Assembly: GCA_963931865.1 (NCBI GenBank)
Contig: OZ007511.1
Location: 3,062,198-3,126,197 of the forward strand
Reading direction: 5' to 3'
Source: Axinella damicornis
Lineage: Eukaryota > Porifera > Demospongiae > Axinellida > Axinellidae
DNA length: 64,000 nt
Of the stretch, positions 10,231 to 22,803 are shown in pieces (position 1 is the stretch's first letter; each line of letters starts with the position of its first letter). The translations under genes and the position numbers were made by a program. The notes beneath the pieces were generated by a model that saw only the letters and a list, made by a program, of their open reading frames with translations, made no database searches and was not told the DNA's origin.

Positions 10231-13200
10231 AGAAACCTTGCACTTGATGAGTTTCAGCTGGTGATGAGTTTATGTCACTGTATTCTAAAAGACAGTGGTT
10301 CTTCACAATCAATGGGTCATTCATTTGAAGAGTAGCTATTTAGCATTGCCATAAAAGCTTCTGTCAAGTCCTAAAGCTTGAATCTATCAAGTTGCTGGTA
10401 GACTTTGCACTGGAGATTCAGGTGCATGAACATTCAACCAGATTACAACAGCTACAGCGTGAGCTACTATGCATAATGGTTTTTAGTCAACATGACTATC
10501 ATCCTCCCATAATTGTGCTGAATAAGTTGTATTTTAATTTCGGTGTGAGAAAAACAGGGTTGAAAAATACTGGCTGACAAGCTCACCACAACATTCCCAT
10601 AGCCTTATAGGAGGCCATTGCTCGCGATCGACTGAGCGTGGGTGCCACGTGGCATGTGTGTTAATTGGAACGTATTGCAATATTTAGCTTGCGCTACGGC
10701 AAGTCGCAACCGGGGTTGTACTTTATGAATGGGTACTCGAGAGCACTCTAAATAATTTTTGATCATCCCTATATATAGTTATCATGGTACTCACGTGATG
10801 TGTGATAATTGGAACGAACTGTCACACTTAGCTTGTGCTACCGTTTAACCGCGGCTACCAGGAGTGCGGTTGCCCCTCGAAACTAAGCAGAGGTAAATTC
10901 TAGACTGTGCGTACGTAGAGTACGTATTAAGCGCCCAGGGTTTGGGGACAATAGAATGCCGCTGGACAGGGGGGTGGGCGCTAGATGTGTACTCAGACTA
11001 CTTAGGCATGTAGTATCCACCCACTCATTCAGCACTGTATAAACAATAAGCGCTGCGGTAAGCTGTGAATATCAATGAGACGCTAAGAAATTGATCGCGT
11101 GTCTTTAAGCATACCGTAATTCACTGTAAAATGGCCTTTTTGAATGCACAACCTCGCCCAGAGGTTAAGAAATGCTGCTCAAAACTTTTGTGATGGGTGG
11201 GCCCTTACTACACTGCTTTTGGACCCTGTGCAGTAACTTTCGCGTGAAGAGGCGGTGGGCGCTTGATACGTACACTATGGTATATGTTACTACCTACTGT
11301 GTTCTGTGAGAGGGGTGAATGCCTATCTAAAGACCCAACAATGTCGCTACTATCTGGTATAGCTAATATTATGGTCTTCAGACAGGGAGCACTGGTTTAG
11401 TATCCATCCAGAAAAAGGGTTGACTTGAGATGCTTGGGTCTGATTCTTCAGCCAACGCTGGCAGTGTAATACTTATACCAAGGGCCTGTGAGGACACTGA
11501 CTTCTGCTCTGTGATGGCAAATTTCAGCTCAAACATGCGCCTGCTGCTAAAAGAAAAGACATAAACAAGTAATCAAAAACATTTCAAAAACGTAACAGGA
11601 TGTAGAAAGGCAAAAAGTAAGGAAACAAGGTAGGGATGATCGCACAAAACAGCAAAGTATACAATCCCCCTACATATCTTTTATCATTACACGTATATGG
11701 AAAAAGATCTCTGTAGGGGGATTGTATACTTCACTGTTTTGTGCGATCATCCCTACCTTGTTTCCTTACTTTTTGCCGTTCTGGTATCCCTACATCCTGT
11801 TACATTTTTTTGATTACTTGTCTAAACTATATATCACTTCAGCCTTACTGCCATAGTCATGAGGTTTAGCTAGTCTCCCTTACTCACCATTATAATTATA
11901 TAGTGGCTAACCATCATGATCAAGGATTAGTACTTGGTGATCCGCAAAGCAATCACGACCATTGAATCGATACTGTGGATCATCATCACAGTTGAAATCA
12001 GGATTATTTGGTGTGTCTGGATCAGGATCAGAAGACAGCTGGAAGATTTCCGTGTTCTCTGGTATATTGTCCTCCAATATCTGGTAAACAAGCACAGTGT
12101 CGTTATCTGCAGGTGTCAGTCTCACAAGGATAACACTTGAAGACCCAAATCTAAAATCAGCAGGTTGTTTGGGAAAAGCTGTTGCAGGTTCCCAAACTCC
12201 TTGTATTCGTGGAGTACTAATCTGAATTCGAATTTCAAATGTCTGCTCTGACTGACGATCTTTTTCAAGGATTGCCGTGAATGTTGCTTGTGATTCATTG
12301 TGTTCAACTCTTGCTTCTCTAAATCCAATTTCAATCGCTAGTGGGGGAAGAACAGAAAAGGGCAATCAACACAGAAAATGAACAACTAGGAGATGGACTT
12401 CAGTTGAGCAATTTTAGGGCACAAGGGGCAACCAGCTACATCAGTCAATCAATGCCATGTAGATGTGTAGTTTTGCTAATCAAATTACAATTGTTGCCAT
12501 GTTACAAAGAGTGATCCTTGACTTGTCAGTGGAAGTGGCAAAATGACGCCATGCAAAGCAGAAGGTAGCAAGCGAAGCCTAGGAAAACTTTTTCAAGCTC
12601 ATGCACATGATTAGATCACCAGCGGAATGCAACTGACAATTGAGGCACTCGTAGTTAGAATATGGTACTGCACTATAACCTCATTCCTAGACTGGCCAGC
12701 TCTATTTTGCACAGTGTAAAATGGTGAAGGAGACTGGGTTGAATGGTACATCAATCAATGTGACATAGTGTGTTGCTGAATCAAATTATGAAATGGCACA
12801 CACTACTGAAAAGTGCTGTTGAATCAGCAATGACAGTAACTACATGAGACTCAATTAGGTCATGCATGTCATTGTGCACTAGCTACACCTCAAGTGGCAC
12901 TTACGGTCACTTCGAGGAATCCTACACACAGTAGTTTGAGCAGTGAACTCCACTGGATTGGTGGTATTACTGACAACCTCCAAAACCACAACAAATTCTT
13001 CTTCTGCTTCGTTTATCTCATCATCAACAATGGGAATCATTGCCATCATTGCTTCAGTTCCTGCTGCCATCAAAACCTCAAATGGTTGAGTATCATTAAA
13101 GTCCATCCCTGCATAGGGAGACAAATGTGTACTACCGTACAGTAACAAAATTTCACCCACCTGTTCCCTGGCATTGCTGGGCTCCAAACTGCTCCCATTC

Positions 13201-13986
13201 CCTCTATAATGTAGCTCAAGGTCCCGGATGTAACAGTTGTATAGAGTGTATCCATCTTCAAAATTGAAGATCTGAACACAGCTATGGAAGGCCCAAACGA
13301 AGCTCTGGAAGATCCATAAGCGATACCGCACCGTTTTTCAAAAACTTAATAGGTACATACAAAGCCAGCGCTCTTTGGAAGAAGCCTTCCACATCTTCAG
13401 GAAGAAACGTTTCGATTCTTGGAAGAAGCCATTCGGTTATCGGAAGAAGCCTTCTGGTTTGCACATTTCGGAAAGGTTTCCGAATCTCAGCATCAAATTT
13501 AATGACACGTACCATAGATTAGTTTCCTGCCTAGCCCTCTTGGTAGGAGGAGACACTGCTGCTTGCACATGCAGAGCATTGCCTGGTAACACGCAATTGT
13601 TAGTGTAAAGTCTAATGTCGACAAGCAGTGGATACCAGGCTGTCTTTCTCCACCCAAGACTAGGTAATAGGTAGATCAGTTACATGGTGTAAATGTAGTC
13701 ACATATTCTCACTTGAAGCATTGGCTCCTCTGAATACTGTACATGTGGTAGGGCTTGGACCATTGGCAGCAACATTTTCAGCAATTGTTCGGGGAATGAG
13801 TCGAAATGTTAGGTCTGCTTCAATTGTGGTATCAACAAGTCTGACAACCACAGAACATGGCGCATTTCTTAGGACTGATCGACGATCTGGACCTTCATTT
13901 CCTGAATAGTCTTCGTCTTCAAACCCAAATCTTAAAACTGTAGAAGAAATATAAATCATCCTCATGTGTATGATACATATTACTTT

Positions 13987-14027
<41 letters not shown>

Positions 14028-17000
14028 ACCCCAAGACAGTAACAGTTCTGTCAAAAGAAACTCAGGGCAGCTCACTCTTGCCCTCCTTCCAGTATAGAGT
14101 CCGAGGTATTTATGGCTCCCATTGGGCCTGCTCAGTTAGATTAAGGTGGCCTCAAAAATGTTTCCGTGATACATGGATGTAGAAATTGAATGCCTGCTGT
14201 CTTTAAGCATCTAAGCTTTGCTGTCCCTATTATAGCCTTAATTAGTCTAAGGTTTGTGTTGTTGCTAGGTGTTAACTAGGTTTGTCTGTCATACCAATTG
14301 ACTACCACTGACAACAACATTTCTGGGAGCAGGAGCTGTGAACACAATTTCAAATCAATTCGAACATCCCTTAGGCAGCCCACTAAGGCATTGAAGATCA
14401 AGGGCAGTTGTATATGTCGCATGATCGGGGTACAAACTGAGCCTAGGCCTTTTCTGAAGTATAGGACAGTTGCCAGAACTACAAGAAGCCTTTAGAATTC
14501 ACACACATTATGAATGTAGGATTTCCAGTTTCCAGGCAGTTGCATATTCTGCATACCATTAACGTTTTACTGATGCCTAGATTGTCTAGGATGTCTATTG
14601 AAGGTGGTGGAGAGAACGACTTGACAACTTTGGAGTCATCAGTGCAGTTGATACCCAAGCAGTGCTCCTATGAATCAGCAATTTTATATCAGTACAGGTG
14701 TATAAGCATGTGCTCTTTGCTATATTGCACTGTGACAACACTGTCATGCAGATGATGAGCTACGCTGGACTCACACAGACGCAGCAAAGGGTGACAGCTC
14801 ACAAGACTGCTGGATATAGAACTGTCATGTGCCGCGCTAACATGAACACTGCAAGGGGAGCGAGAGCTCGCCAGACTTTTTCACAACTAGGACCACGTGT
14901 CTGGGGGGACAATATAAATGGGGGACATCCTGTCCTGTGACACCATTACATCTCAATTTCTAGAAAACTGACATTGTATGTATTTAGTACTTGTGTTCAA
15001 TGCTGAGCCTGCCATAACATACCTGAGTGTGAATAAAATTAGTTATACCTGTGGTATCATTAATTCGAACAGATGTATCCTGGAAGAAAACATTCGCTGC
15101 TTCAGTAACAGCAGTCTGTGTAGATGGTGTGGGTTCTAGTGTCAGCCGTAGGACTTCAGTGCCTTCCAAGGCAATGCTATCAGCTGGAAAGGTGATAAGT
15201 ACTTCTGAGGTCAGCCGCGTTGGATCCTTCCGGTCAAGGTCAATCGGTGTATTACAAGCTGTGGTGCTGTAGTCATTCGATTCTGTTGAGGAGAACATAG
15301 TCCTTATTAAAGATACCTATAGCAGGAGAATTTCGCATCTGTAAAATTACTTAAACCATGAACACCTTAACAACAGACTACTTCATAATTTGAATGGCTA
15401 AGCTAACTACTTGGTAGCTATTGCCTATATTCTGGTCATAGTTGCACATATAACCTGTTATATCCATCACTCACCAGTAGTCACATCCTGGCATCTGAGA
15501 GTGAGGTCAATAACAGTAACTCGAAATCGTAGAAGTGTATTTCCTTTGATGTCCATCCTAACCACAAGAGTCTCTTGCGCAGCTCCTTCATCCACCGACA
15601 CCACAGTCCTTTCAAAGCCATGAACTGAGTATACAACACATAATGCTAAAATATACCATTGAGATGTACGCATTACCAACATGCACATATCCACCATGTA
15701 ATCCAATAATAATCTACAAGAGATTATATCCTGTGCTGCTAAATTGGTATCATCGAGGAGATATTGGCTACCATACACTTGCCTACGAGACTCCTAATTA
15801 TTATAACACACATCACACAAAACTAAAAATAGCTAGCACTATGTCAGAGAGAATTATGTGGTATAAAATGTGAGGTGGTACAAAGAGCAGAAACCCAATG
15901 ATCGTAGAACTTATGTGTATCTTGGCATGATCAGGGGGAGGCAGGATCCAAGCCCCCTCATTAAGAATTGGGCTAATGAAGTGGTATACATTCACCAGTA
16001 CCACTATTTTTTAATTGTGTTAGGATTATAGTTCATCAAACCAAAAGTAACCAAATTACATGAACCTAACTACCTTGTCACCAAGATAAACCGACTATAC
16101 AGATGTAACTCTAAACCCATTTGGAGAAAGTAATCATAAACCACCTTGAATGTGATTAGTTGTACTGAAACAACACTCGTGTTATGGAACAGAATGTTAC
16201 TTTGTCATATTTCATAGCTACATGCTCGTGAAAACACTGCAAAAATACTTAGTTGCATGCTTTCAGTTACAGAATCATCAGTGAATATTTACTCACAAAC
16301 AATGCTAACTACTACTAATCACCTCACATCTGAAACTGAATCATAGCTGTGTTCTGAATAACCCTTGTTGTAATATTCGGGAGGTGGTTTGACTGGCATT
16401 ACTTGCCCCTATAGCCCTCCCACTGGCACACGCCCAAATTTTGCAGTCAACTTTCTGGAAGAGAATACTAAGTCTTACAGTTTACAGTGTGAAAGTAATG
16501 TCTGTGATCAAATCAGATTCATATCTACTTTTAGAAGAACAAGGTATTTTTGGCAGCCATTCTTAACCTTTGTGGAACTACACAGTGCCTCCATATCACA
16601 TACCTACGGTGGTACATAAAATTTTACCAATGGGCCTGTGAAACTCCCTTTTCAGAAGCCTGGATCTGCCACTGGGAGCTATGCAATTTGAAACCCTCAG
16701 GCCCTATAGTAGTGCCCTCGCTACACTCTGAACACTCCCACGGGTGCATTTGCATCAGAACACTATTATTGTAGCTGCAAATGGTGCTGATGGTTCCTGA
16801 TTGGCAGACTGAGAAGCGGATCCCAGTTTACTGATCAAGAATCTGAACTTGCAGGGATTAAAAATGAGCAACAGATCCGTGGTACATTCAATAAGTCAGC
16901 AGAATAATATAAACATCATGCAAGGGATGACCCCCAAACCTAATTCAGGCTAGGTGTGAGGGACTCCGAGGAGTCACTCATGTCAGGGGGGAGTCATTGT

Positions 17001-19217
17001 GCCCAGTCAAAATGTTTGGAGAGTCATTAATGCCTAGGTATGAATAACTGGGAGTCAATCACATCTAGGCACAGTGGCTGGGAGTTATAACAACAATGGT
17101 GGTCATCATTAGCAGAACAGAGTGGAATGCTTGGAAAACACGCTCATCGAGCTCTATTTTTTAATCAAGCTCTATTTCAGTTTGTGGAGAATAGACGCTG
17201 CAGTGAGGATTGATAGCTGTTCCAGGCTTTCCATTCTGTTAAAATAATGACCATCTATGACGGGAGTCATTCATGCCTATTATGATATCGGCATCTACAC
17301 TAGGAGCCAATTACAATTGCCAACTTCATGAAGTTGAATTTCTAATTACAACAAGGCTGGTTCTGACCATGATATTCATCACTGCAAATAACTACTTACC
17401 AATGCACTGCACACATTGCCCTGAGATCTGAAACCAGAAGCCGTCTCCCAGGCAGCAGTCCTGGGCAGTGCTCACACCAGTCACCAGATTTCCTCCACAG
17501 CTAGATGTAGCATTGTCATAGCATGTCTGGAAATGTGCAACGCCTGAGAGGAAACACAAAGCAAAGGATCTTTCACACGTGCACTCTGCTGTACAGTAAC
17601 ACCATGACATAGTCGAAGTAAGACTTGTTTGTTTTGTTCAGCCATACAAAACCTTATAATACTGCCCAGGCACTTATTCTAACTTCAGTGACAACTATTA
17701 CTGCAACTCCAGTTGTCATTAGTGGCTATGATATTGTAGTAACTGCTTTCAAGCAGTACTAATTTAGCAGTGATATACTTCCATGTACTGAGTATATTTG
17801 AAAAATGAGTAACAGCACTATACTTGTATTGTCTGCTAAAGTACACGTAACTGATCTGAGAGGCAAAATCAACCAGCCAGCAGAGAAAACTTTGCTGACT
17901 TGAGTATTTGAACACATGACCATCTGCTTTCAGGGTCAATACTCAACCAACTGAGCTACCGACTGATATATTTATGTGTATGTTCTTCACTTGCTACCCC
18001 TCCTCCCTCCCTAACCCCTCCCTTCAGCAGCACAGATGCTCTCACAATCGTATTGTAGAAAGGGTGGGGTGGTTGGGTCAAAAATACTGCTGCAGTATGC
18101 TCAGAAGCATCATGACTACTGTAATATTGTATGGATGGCCAGTACATGCACACATGCAAACAATCTGATCTGCAAAGTTCCCAAGGAAGCTGCAGCTATC
18201 TGAGCACTACAAAATAGGGTGAAATTTTCACCCTTGTGTAGTTACCGTTCTGGAAGCGCGCATTGATATGCATGCAAGAGAGTACTGGAGAGGAAGTTCC
18301 ATGTACACCTCCCTACTGACAGTTGTTTGAACTCTCTCTGAGGAGTACAACGATGTTCTGTAATTGATATAGAAGGACTCATAAGTCACTATATTTCTGT
18401 CTTTATTTGCTTCTAGCTCGTGGTTGTGATTGAATTGCTGCTTGCATGATTTACATTTCAGACAGCTAATTTGTGCTATAATGGAAGAAAAAATCACCTT
18501 AAAATACATTAGTTAAGTAAACAGTAAACATGTTTGCTGCTGTTCGCTCACAAAATGTGCGAAGTGGCTCTTTCTTGTTAGCATAAGGTTATGGACGTAG
18601 ATGGAAAATGTGTCTATAGCTACACAAAGGGGTAATTTTAACCCTTCCGTGATTACTGGGTCAGCACAGTTACAGTGGAAGAAGTTAGTTCATGCGACTT
18701 TTAACTGTATAAACTTCCACTTTGTAACCACACAAGGTCATCACTTTGTTTAGCTATATCCTCTGCATATATACATACCTTATGCTAACAAGAAAATCAC
18801 TTAATGGGAGCAAACAGCAGCAACATGTTTACGGTTTACATAGCTAATGTTGATGATGTTTTGTTTCATCAACTAGTTACACTCCTGGTAGGGGAAAAAT
18901 TGTGCCACGGAATTAATGTAAATACCTGCTTGGCTACTTACAAAGGCCCTACAGAGATTCTGACTGCACCGTCGTGATCACTGTGCCAACCGTACAATTG
19001 ATCCAAATATTTCCTGCAGCGACTGTTGCAAGCTTGTTGCCCCCCCCCCCCCCCATTTATAAGGCAGCAATCCCAGCACTACTAACAGGTGGCATTACAT
19101 ATGGCTGTAAAATGCCTATAGCTAGTAGCTGTATAATTGCATAGTTTACTTACTAGCCTGTGCCTGTTGAACAATAGCAGCAAGAACCACCAGCCACACA
19201 GCCACACAACCACCCAT
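6804..19217 (-). CDS. Calx-beta gene A: secreted SP - six-Cys module - 4 Calx-beta (3' part not seen)
   Basis: Exons in transcript order: 19217-19154 (signal peptide), 17543-17400 (six-Cys module), 15624-15475 + 15282-15049 (Calx-beta 1), 13937-13713 + 13108-12905 (Calx-beta 2), 12337-11912 (Calx-beta 3), 7297-7142 + 7067-6804 (Calx-beta 4). All junctions are phase 1. Joined, they give 1867 coding bases with no internal stop. Calx-beta domains bind Ca2+ in the Na/Ca exchangers and in several large adhesion proteins; the Asp/Glu-rich turns (e.g. VDDEINEAEEEF, YEDDVPEGVEE) are visible. The donor after Calx-beta 3 (GTTAGC) is weak. The last exon ends in a consensus GTAAGT, so the gene continues, but no later exon is visible before the DIRS-like element. 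It is paralogous to genes B and C. Confidence 0.75.
10190..10231. repeat. C31-A11 homopolymer junction
   Basis: 31 C followed directly by 11 A. Length is likely to be unreliable in any assembly. Confidence 0.9.
11563..11822. repeat. Foldback (MITE-like) element, about 113-bp arms
   Basis: Arms 11563-11675 and 11708-11822 are close reverse complements across almost their whole length, around a loop of about 30 bases. One arm has a short extra segment (GGGATACCAGAA type). No coding potential. It lies a few bases upstream of the gene A Calx-beta 3 donor. Confidence 0.85.
11912..12337 (-). CDS. Gene A Calx-beta 3, single 426-bp exon
   Basis: A whole Calx-beta domain without the internal intron seen in the others. 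It starts IGFREARVEHNE, has the acidic turn LEDNIPENTEIF, and has a Cys pair around a CDDDPQYRFNGRDC segment. The length is exactly 426 bp in genes A, B and C. In A the donor is GTTAGC, where B has GTAAGG and C has GTAATT. Confidence 0.75.
12905..13937 (-). CDS. Gene A Calx-beta 2 (exons 13937-13713 and 13108-12905)
   Basis: The first exon contains FGFEDEDYSGNEGPDRRS and the second the IPIVDDEINEAEEEFVVVLE turn. The 604-bp intron between them has imperfect GAAGAAGCC-type repeats (13370-13460) and no gene. Confidence 0.75.
13989..14025. repeat. C37 homopolymer in gene A intron
   Basis: 37 C (G on the transcript), at the same intron position as the C41 tract in gene B (34464-34504) and the CCA repeat in gene C (53762-53793). 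Confidence 0.9.
15049..15624 (-). CDS. Gene A Calx-beta 1 (exons 15624-15475 and 15282-15049)
   Basis: The first exon encodes FERTVVSVDEGAAQETLVV and the second the ALEGTEVLRLTLEP turn. The first exon is 9 bp shorter than in B and C (150 against 159). The donor after the second exon is GTATAA in A, a weaker site than AGTTAC-type GTAACT in B and C. Confidence 0.75.
15625..17399. other. Gene A intron, nothing recognised
   Basis: About 1.8 kb between the six-Cys exon and Calx-beta 1. The right part (about 17150-17395) is conserved with gene B (about 37020-37230). It contains the empty form of the insertion site filled in gene C (GGCTGGTTCTGACC at 17355-17368). Confidence 0.6.
17400..17543 (-). 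CDS. Gene A six-cysteine module (TB/properdin-N-terminus-like)
   Basis: A 144-bp symmetric phase-1 exon. The cysteine pattern is C-x7-C, then G-x-S-x4-CC, an aromatic FWF, and a final C-x2-C. This spacing resembles TB (TGF-beta-binding) domains and the N-terminal module of properdin. The assignment is by pattern only. The same module occurs in genes B and C and in the IgGFc-type pseudogene. Confidence 0.6.
17898..17966 (-). repeat. tRNA-like SINE head
   Basis: On the minus strand an A-box-like GGTAGCTCAGTTGG (about 17946-17960) is followed after about 35 bases by a B-box-like TGTTCAAATAC (17903-17913), the spacing of a tRNA-type internal promoter. The acceptor stem does not pair convincingly, so a tRNA-derived SINE is more likely than a working tRNA gene. 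Confidence 0.45.
19041..19053. repeat. C homopolymer in gene A intron
   Basis: Short C tract (about 13) in the intron between signal-peptide and six-Cys exons. The rest of this intron (17544-19153) shows only the tRNA-like SINE head and no gene. Confidence 0.7.
19154..19217 (-). CDS. Gene A first coding exon: signal peptide
   Basis: ATG at 19217; MGG start, then a hydrophobic VAVWLVVLAAIV core and an AQA-type cleavage region; GTAAGT donor, phase 1. The exon is well conserved in B (40615-40669) and C (63675-63735), which fixes the start. Confidence 0.75.
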
Positions 19218-19298
19218 CAGGAAAACCACTGCCACTTCACCTTGTACGGTCCGGCTGAGTTCAAATAATGATACGCGCACAAAATGACTGCTACGTTT

Positions 19299-19316
19299 GC
19301 ATACAGATAAGTCAAC
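19299..19316 (-). promoter_or_regulatory. Conserved upstream block of gene A
   Basis: GCATACAGATAAGTCAAC (plus strand) about 90 bp upstream of the start codon matches GCATATAGATAAGTCAAC in gene C at 63828-63844. Gene B has a TATATAA-type box joined to the same GTCAAC. Probably core promoter; inference from conservation. Confidence 0.35.
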
Positions 19317-20276
19317 ATCCTCCAGGAACTGTTTGTTGCGTGTAGGCCTACTGTGGAATGCAATTTCCAGTAATCTCTAGAATATATGGCAATCTCTGGT
19401 AATCTCTATCCAGTTGGGTTCAAGCTGGAACCGACCACATGACTGTACAGCTCTAGTACTCTCTTGTAATCTGTAGTAATCTCCTTATAGTGAACACCAG
19501 GTTCAAGCTGGAGCCTATACTGCATGTGAGTGTACAGATGTTTCAGGACTAAGGGTTGTAGCTCTACCATGAGGGTAGTTTAAATCACAGGCAACCATTT
19601 ACACAAAACAACTAACAAATAGGGATTACGTACATGTAGAACTCCCCTCTTGTCATCCAGGTAATAGTATGTGTAAACCATACGCAGCATGCAAGAATGG
19701 ATAATATTATACTACATGTACTATAATATTATCCATGATGCAAATGCACCTTTCCGCACATACGTAGATCGAGCTCTCAACCCTCATGCATTCTGAGTGA
19801 GTCTCACATATTTCACTCGCAACTCTCGTTCCGATCGTTTATCCAAGAATCTGTTGTACAGTATTATATTGTCGGGCCACCAAGCAAACTACCGCACGCA
19901 CCTATTCATATATTAAGTTGTAGTAATTTTCCAATAGAGCTGCAATCAGCTTGCCATTCTCAGTACTGTGACTGAGTTACATGGCACACGATGCTTGTTC
20001 TACGGATACATTTAATTTCCATATTAATATCGAAATCCCTATGTAGCCTCAGTACGTCGACTGTCAATATCACTTGCAACTTTGCACTTTGCTATCGCAA
20101 CAAGGAGCCGTCGAGTCAGAACTGACTTGCAAAAGGAACAGAGGTAAGGACACTAGTCTTCCATCTTTTTGAAATAGCCTCTGCCCCAGGCATAGTTATG
20201 CTGGGGACAATTCCCAGCAGATGTAAGAATGAAGAGGTCTTACACACTATATAGATTAGATAAGTGACCCAAGGGC

Positions 20277-20302
20277 GGGGGGGGGGGGGGGGGGGGGGGG
20301 GG
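20277..20302. repeat. G26 homopolymer
   Basis: 26 G in the spacer upstream of gene A. The rest of 19318-20500 shows a small hairpin (19697-19736) and no gene. Confidence 0.9.
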
Positions 20303-21782
20303 ATTGTGGAGTAGTGCCACTATGTTCCTGTTCTGCCTTTCCCATTCTTCTCACCTCAAAAGACACTGCACCACGTGCACCTGAGGAAGGAGTTGAGACG
20401 GAAGTTGAGTATCAACTGAGGACATCTGCTTGAGCTGTGTCAGATAGGTAAGGGGGAAAGGGAAAAGAGGAGGGAGAGGGAACAATGGAGGGGGAGGTGA
20501 AACAGGAGAGGGAACAATGGACTATCTATAGCCTTCAGGTAGGTCCTTGCTATAGCCCATATAAACATTGAGCCCCCTGGATAGGACGACACTTGAATTG
20601 ATAGTTAGCTGCAAGTTAGTTATCCGAACAGCTTGGAGAGGGGGAGGGAGGGGGAGAGGGAGGGGGGAGAGGAAAGGAGTGAAGGAGAGGCACTTTAGCA
20701 TGCTTTCAATGTCCACATCGATCAAGATAGGATACAAGTAAAACCACACACCCATGCATCAATCTTTACCACTAATGATTGTTGCTCAAAGTGTGGATAG
20801 TTGAACTGGTGTGCAAGTGGGGGCTCTTGGTAAGCACACTGCATGTTGCCTGAGAGGGGGAAATGTAAAGAGTTTGCATACGATTGAGTCACATTACAAG
20901 GCTGCCGGCTTCGATTGCATTTGCTGCAACATTAACCTGATCCACTAGTTCCCCAGCGGCTGAGATATCAACCCTTTGGGTGAGATTGAGGGTGATAGTG
21001 GTAACACAACAATAACAATGGCACTGTTGCCGAGTGGGTCTAAGAATTCCGGCCCATCATATTGCTCCTCATAGTCTAGTTCCACTGTTAGGATTGGTAC
21101 AGAGACAGCGTAGTACTCATACCCAGAGTCAGGAAGGTAGACACAGGGTAGCACTTTGAACGAATCTACCGAGGTGAACTCTTCAGCCAGAGCTACTACA
21201 GAGAGTGCTTCGCCCTGCAATGACCTCACAAATATCCCTTTGTCTCTCGTCCGGATGCTGCTGAGTCGCAAGGTATTGTCCAGATCAATCTCTGTGGGAA
21301 GTCCTCTGCTGGTGGTGTAGGTAATCTCTCGCCCCTGGCTTCAACCGTGAATCGAACGCCTTCACCTTCGTTCACTCCCACCAGGAGCCTGGTGTCCTCC
21401 CGGGTAAAGAATTCTCCTGGAAAGAAATTGCTGAAGAATCCTAGGTAAAATGTGTTTCCTTCACCTACGAATGCTTCTTCACCTATGAGAACAAAATTCA
21501 GAACGTCAATACTCGCAAAGATACCAAGACACACTTTATGCTAACTATGTCAGTATTATAATGTCCTCTGCACAAAGAAGCTGCTCCTGTGGAGGACTAG
21601 TGGGGATAACTTATACTGTCCCTCAGGAACAGTTTCATACAGTCATACTGAAACAACCTCGTACCTTATGTACAAGCAGTCTGTTATCACATGCTGACAC
21701 CTGCTGACCTACTTAAGACATATATATACACACTTCCACAATGTAGTTGCGTCATCTATAGACAAGGCATCTACAGACTTAC

Positions 21783-21923
21783 GGAAGCAGTTGGTGCAAG
21801 ATTCATTCGGTACCATGAAAGACAGTCCTGCCCCTGCACAGCAGTCTCCCGACCTGGTTATCCCGCTCACTGCATCACCACGGCAATCAGTGGTGCTGAA
21901 ACAGGTGAATGCACGGGAGCCAG
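21783..21923 (-). CDS. Six-cysteine module exon of the IgGFc-type gene
   Basis: A 141-bp symmetric phase-1 exon with the same six-Cys pattern as the Calx-beta genes, including the DCC pair and a terminal C-x2-C. It is only weakly similar in sequence, so an old shared module, not a recent copy. Confidence 0.6.
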
Positions 21924-22803
21924 CTGCAGAATAAGGCAACACATTATTACCCGTAATCAAGTGTAATGCTCCCAACTCTGGCCTAGCCTTTGTTGCAGTC
22001 TCCAATGTCTATCTTGAGAGAGTTACCTTCATGTTACCCAACCAACCAAGACACAGAGCCATCACAACAGAAAATTATATAAGTACATAGCCTATAGAAT
22101 CTGAATTTAGGACCTGGGACCTAGGCTGCATTTATTCCATAAGCCATATATACCCAAGTATGTTCTTGTACACCTAATATGGGACAGAGTAACTGGCCTA
22201 CAGAACTACAGGAAAGTCAACCACTACACAGCTATCTGATGGCTGCATTTTCTGTGCTTCCATAACTTCCTGTTTAGATCTTGACCACATTTTGATTGTG
22301 CATGCATGTTGTGAAAACGGGTATGCTTTTCCATAGGAGATAGTTCCTATATCTAAGTGCAAGCTGCCAGGAGACCTTTATGGGCTCCTAACAACTGCCT
22401 GTGGTTGTGACCAGCTAAACCACCAGCTCCCAGTGACTGGGCCATGATGGCTGGCATTGGTTCAGTAATATACAAAGCACATGGTATAAGTTCAAGTGTC
22501 CATTAATGCGTTAAGAAACAAAATTGTTGTATCAATAATATATACTGGCATTGAGATTTTAATACACTAGCCAGTAGATCAACTATTGGACTGTGGTAAC
22601 TCCCAACTTCCAAGCAAGGTTCTTCTACCAAGCTAACATTTCTTGGGTAAATGCAATAGTTATGCTGGTTTCGTACGTTGACTGGTAAAGTGCCTTCTTA
22701 CATAACCGGCTACGATTCTCCAAGTGCAGTCACTGCATGCTGTGGCACATCGTATTTCAAACTATATATACACAACAGTACAGTACTGGAATAAGCGTCG
22801 TAC

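Larger units (their letters stand above)
7298..11911. other. Gene A intron: dispersed repeats, homopolymer, foldback element
   Basis: I see no credible gene in this 4.6 kb. It holds a dispersed-repeat copy (about 7495-7645), a G-rich repeat-like stretch (about 8500-8690), a C31-A11 tract (10190-10231), and two short related repeats (about 10655-10730 and 10797-10910, relative at 51478-51560). It also holds an 80-bp repeat (11207-11285, relative at 24833-24935) and the foldback element at 11563-11822. Sequence matching the gene B intron is split here (about 10571-10615 and 11831-11900), so about 1.2 kb was inserted in A. Confidence 0.6.

Noticed and set aside
10797..10910. Resemblance to 5S rRNA-like words (CTACC, GCGGTTGCC, AACTAAGCAG)
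   Set aside because: Too short and scattered; the same phrase occurs as a dispersed repeat at 51478-51560, without 5S length or structure.
18246..18475. Cys-containing frame between the signal-peptide and six-Cys exons of gene A, with acceptor- and donor-like ends
   Set aside because: It would enter in phase 1 but leave in phase 0, breaking the frame into the next exon, and genes B and C have no counterpart.
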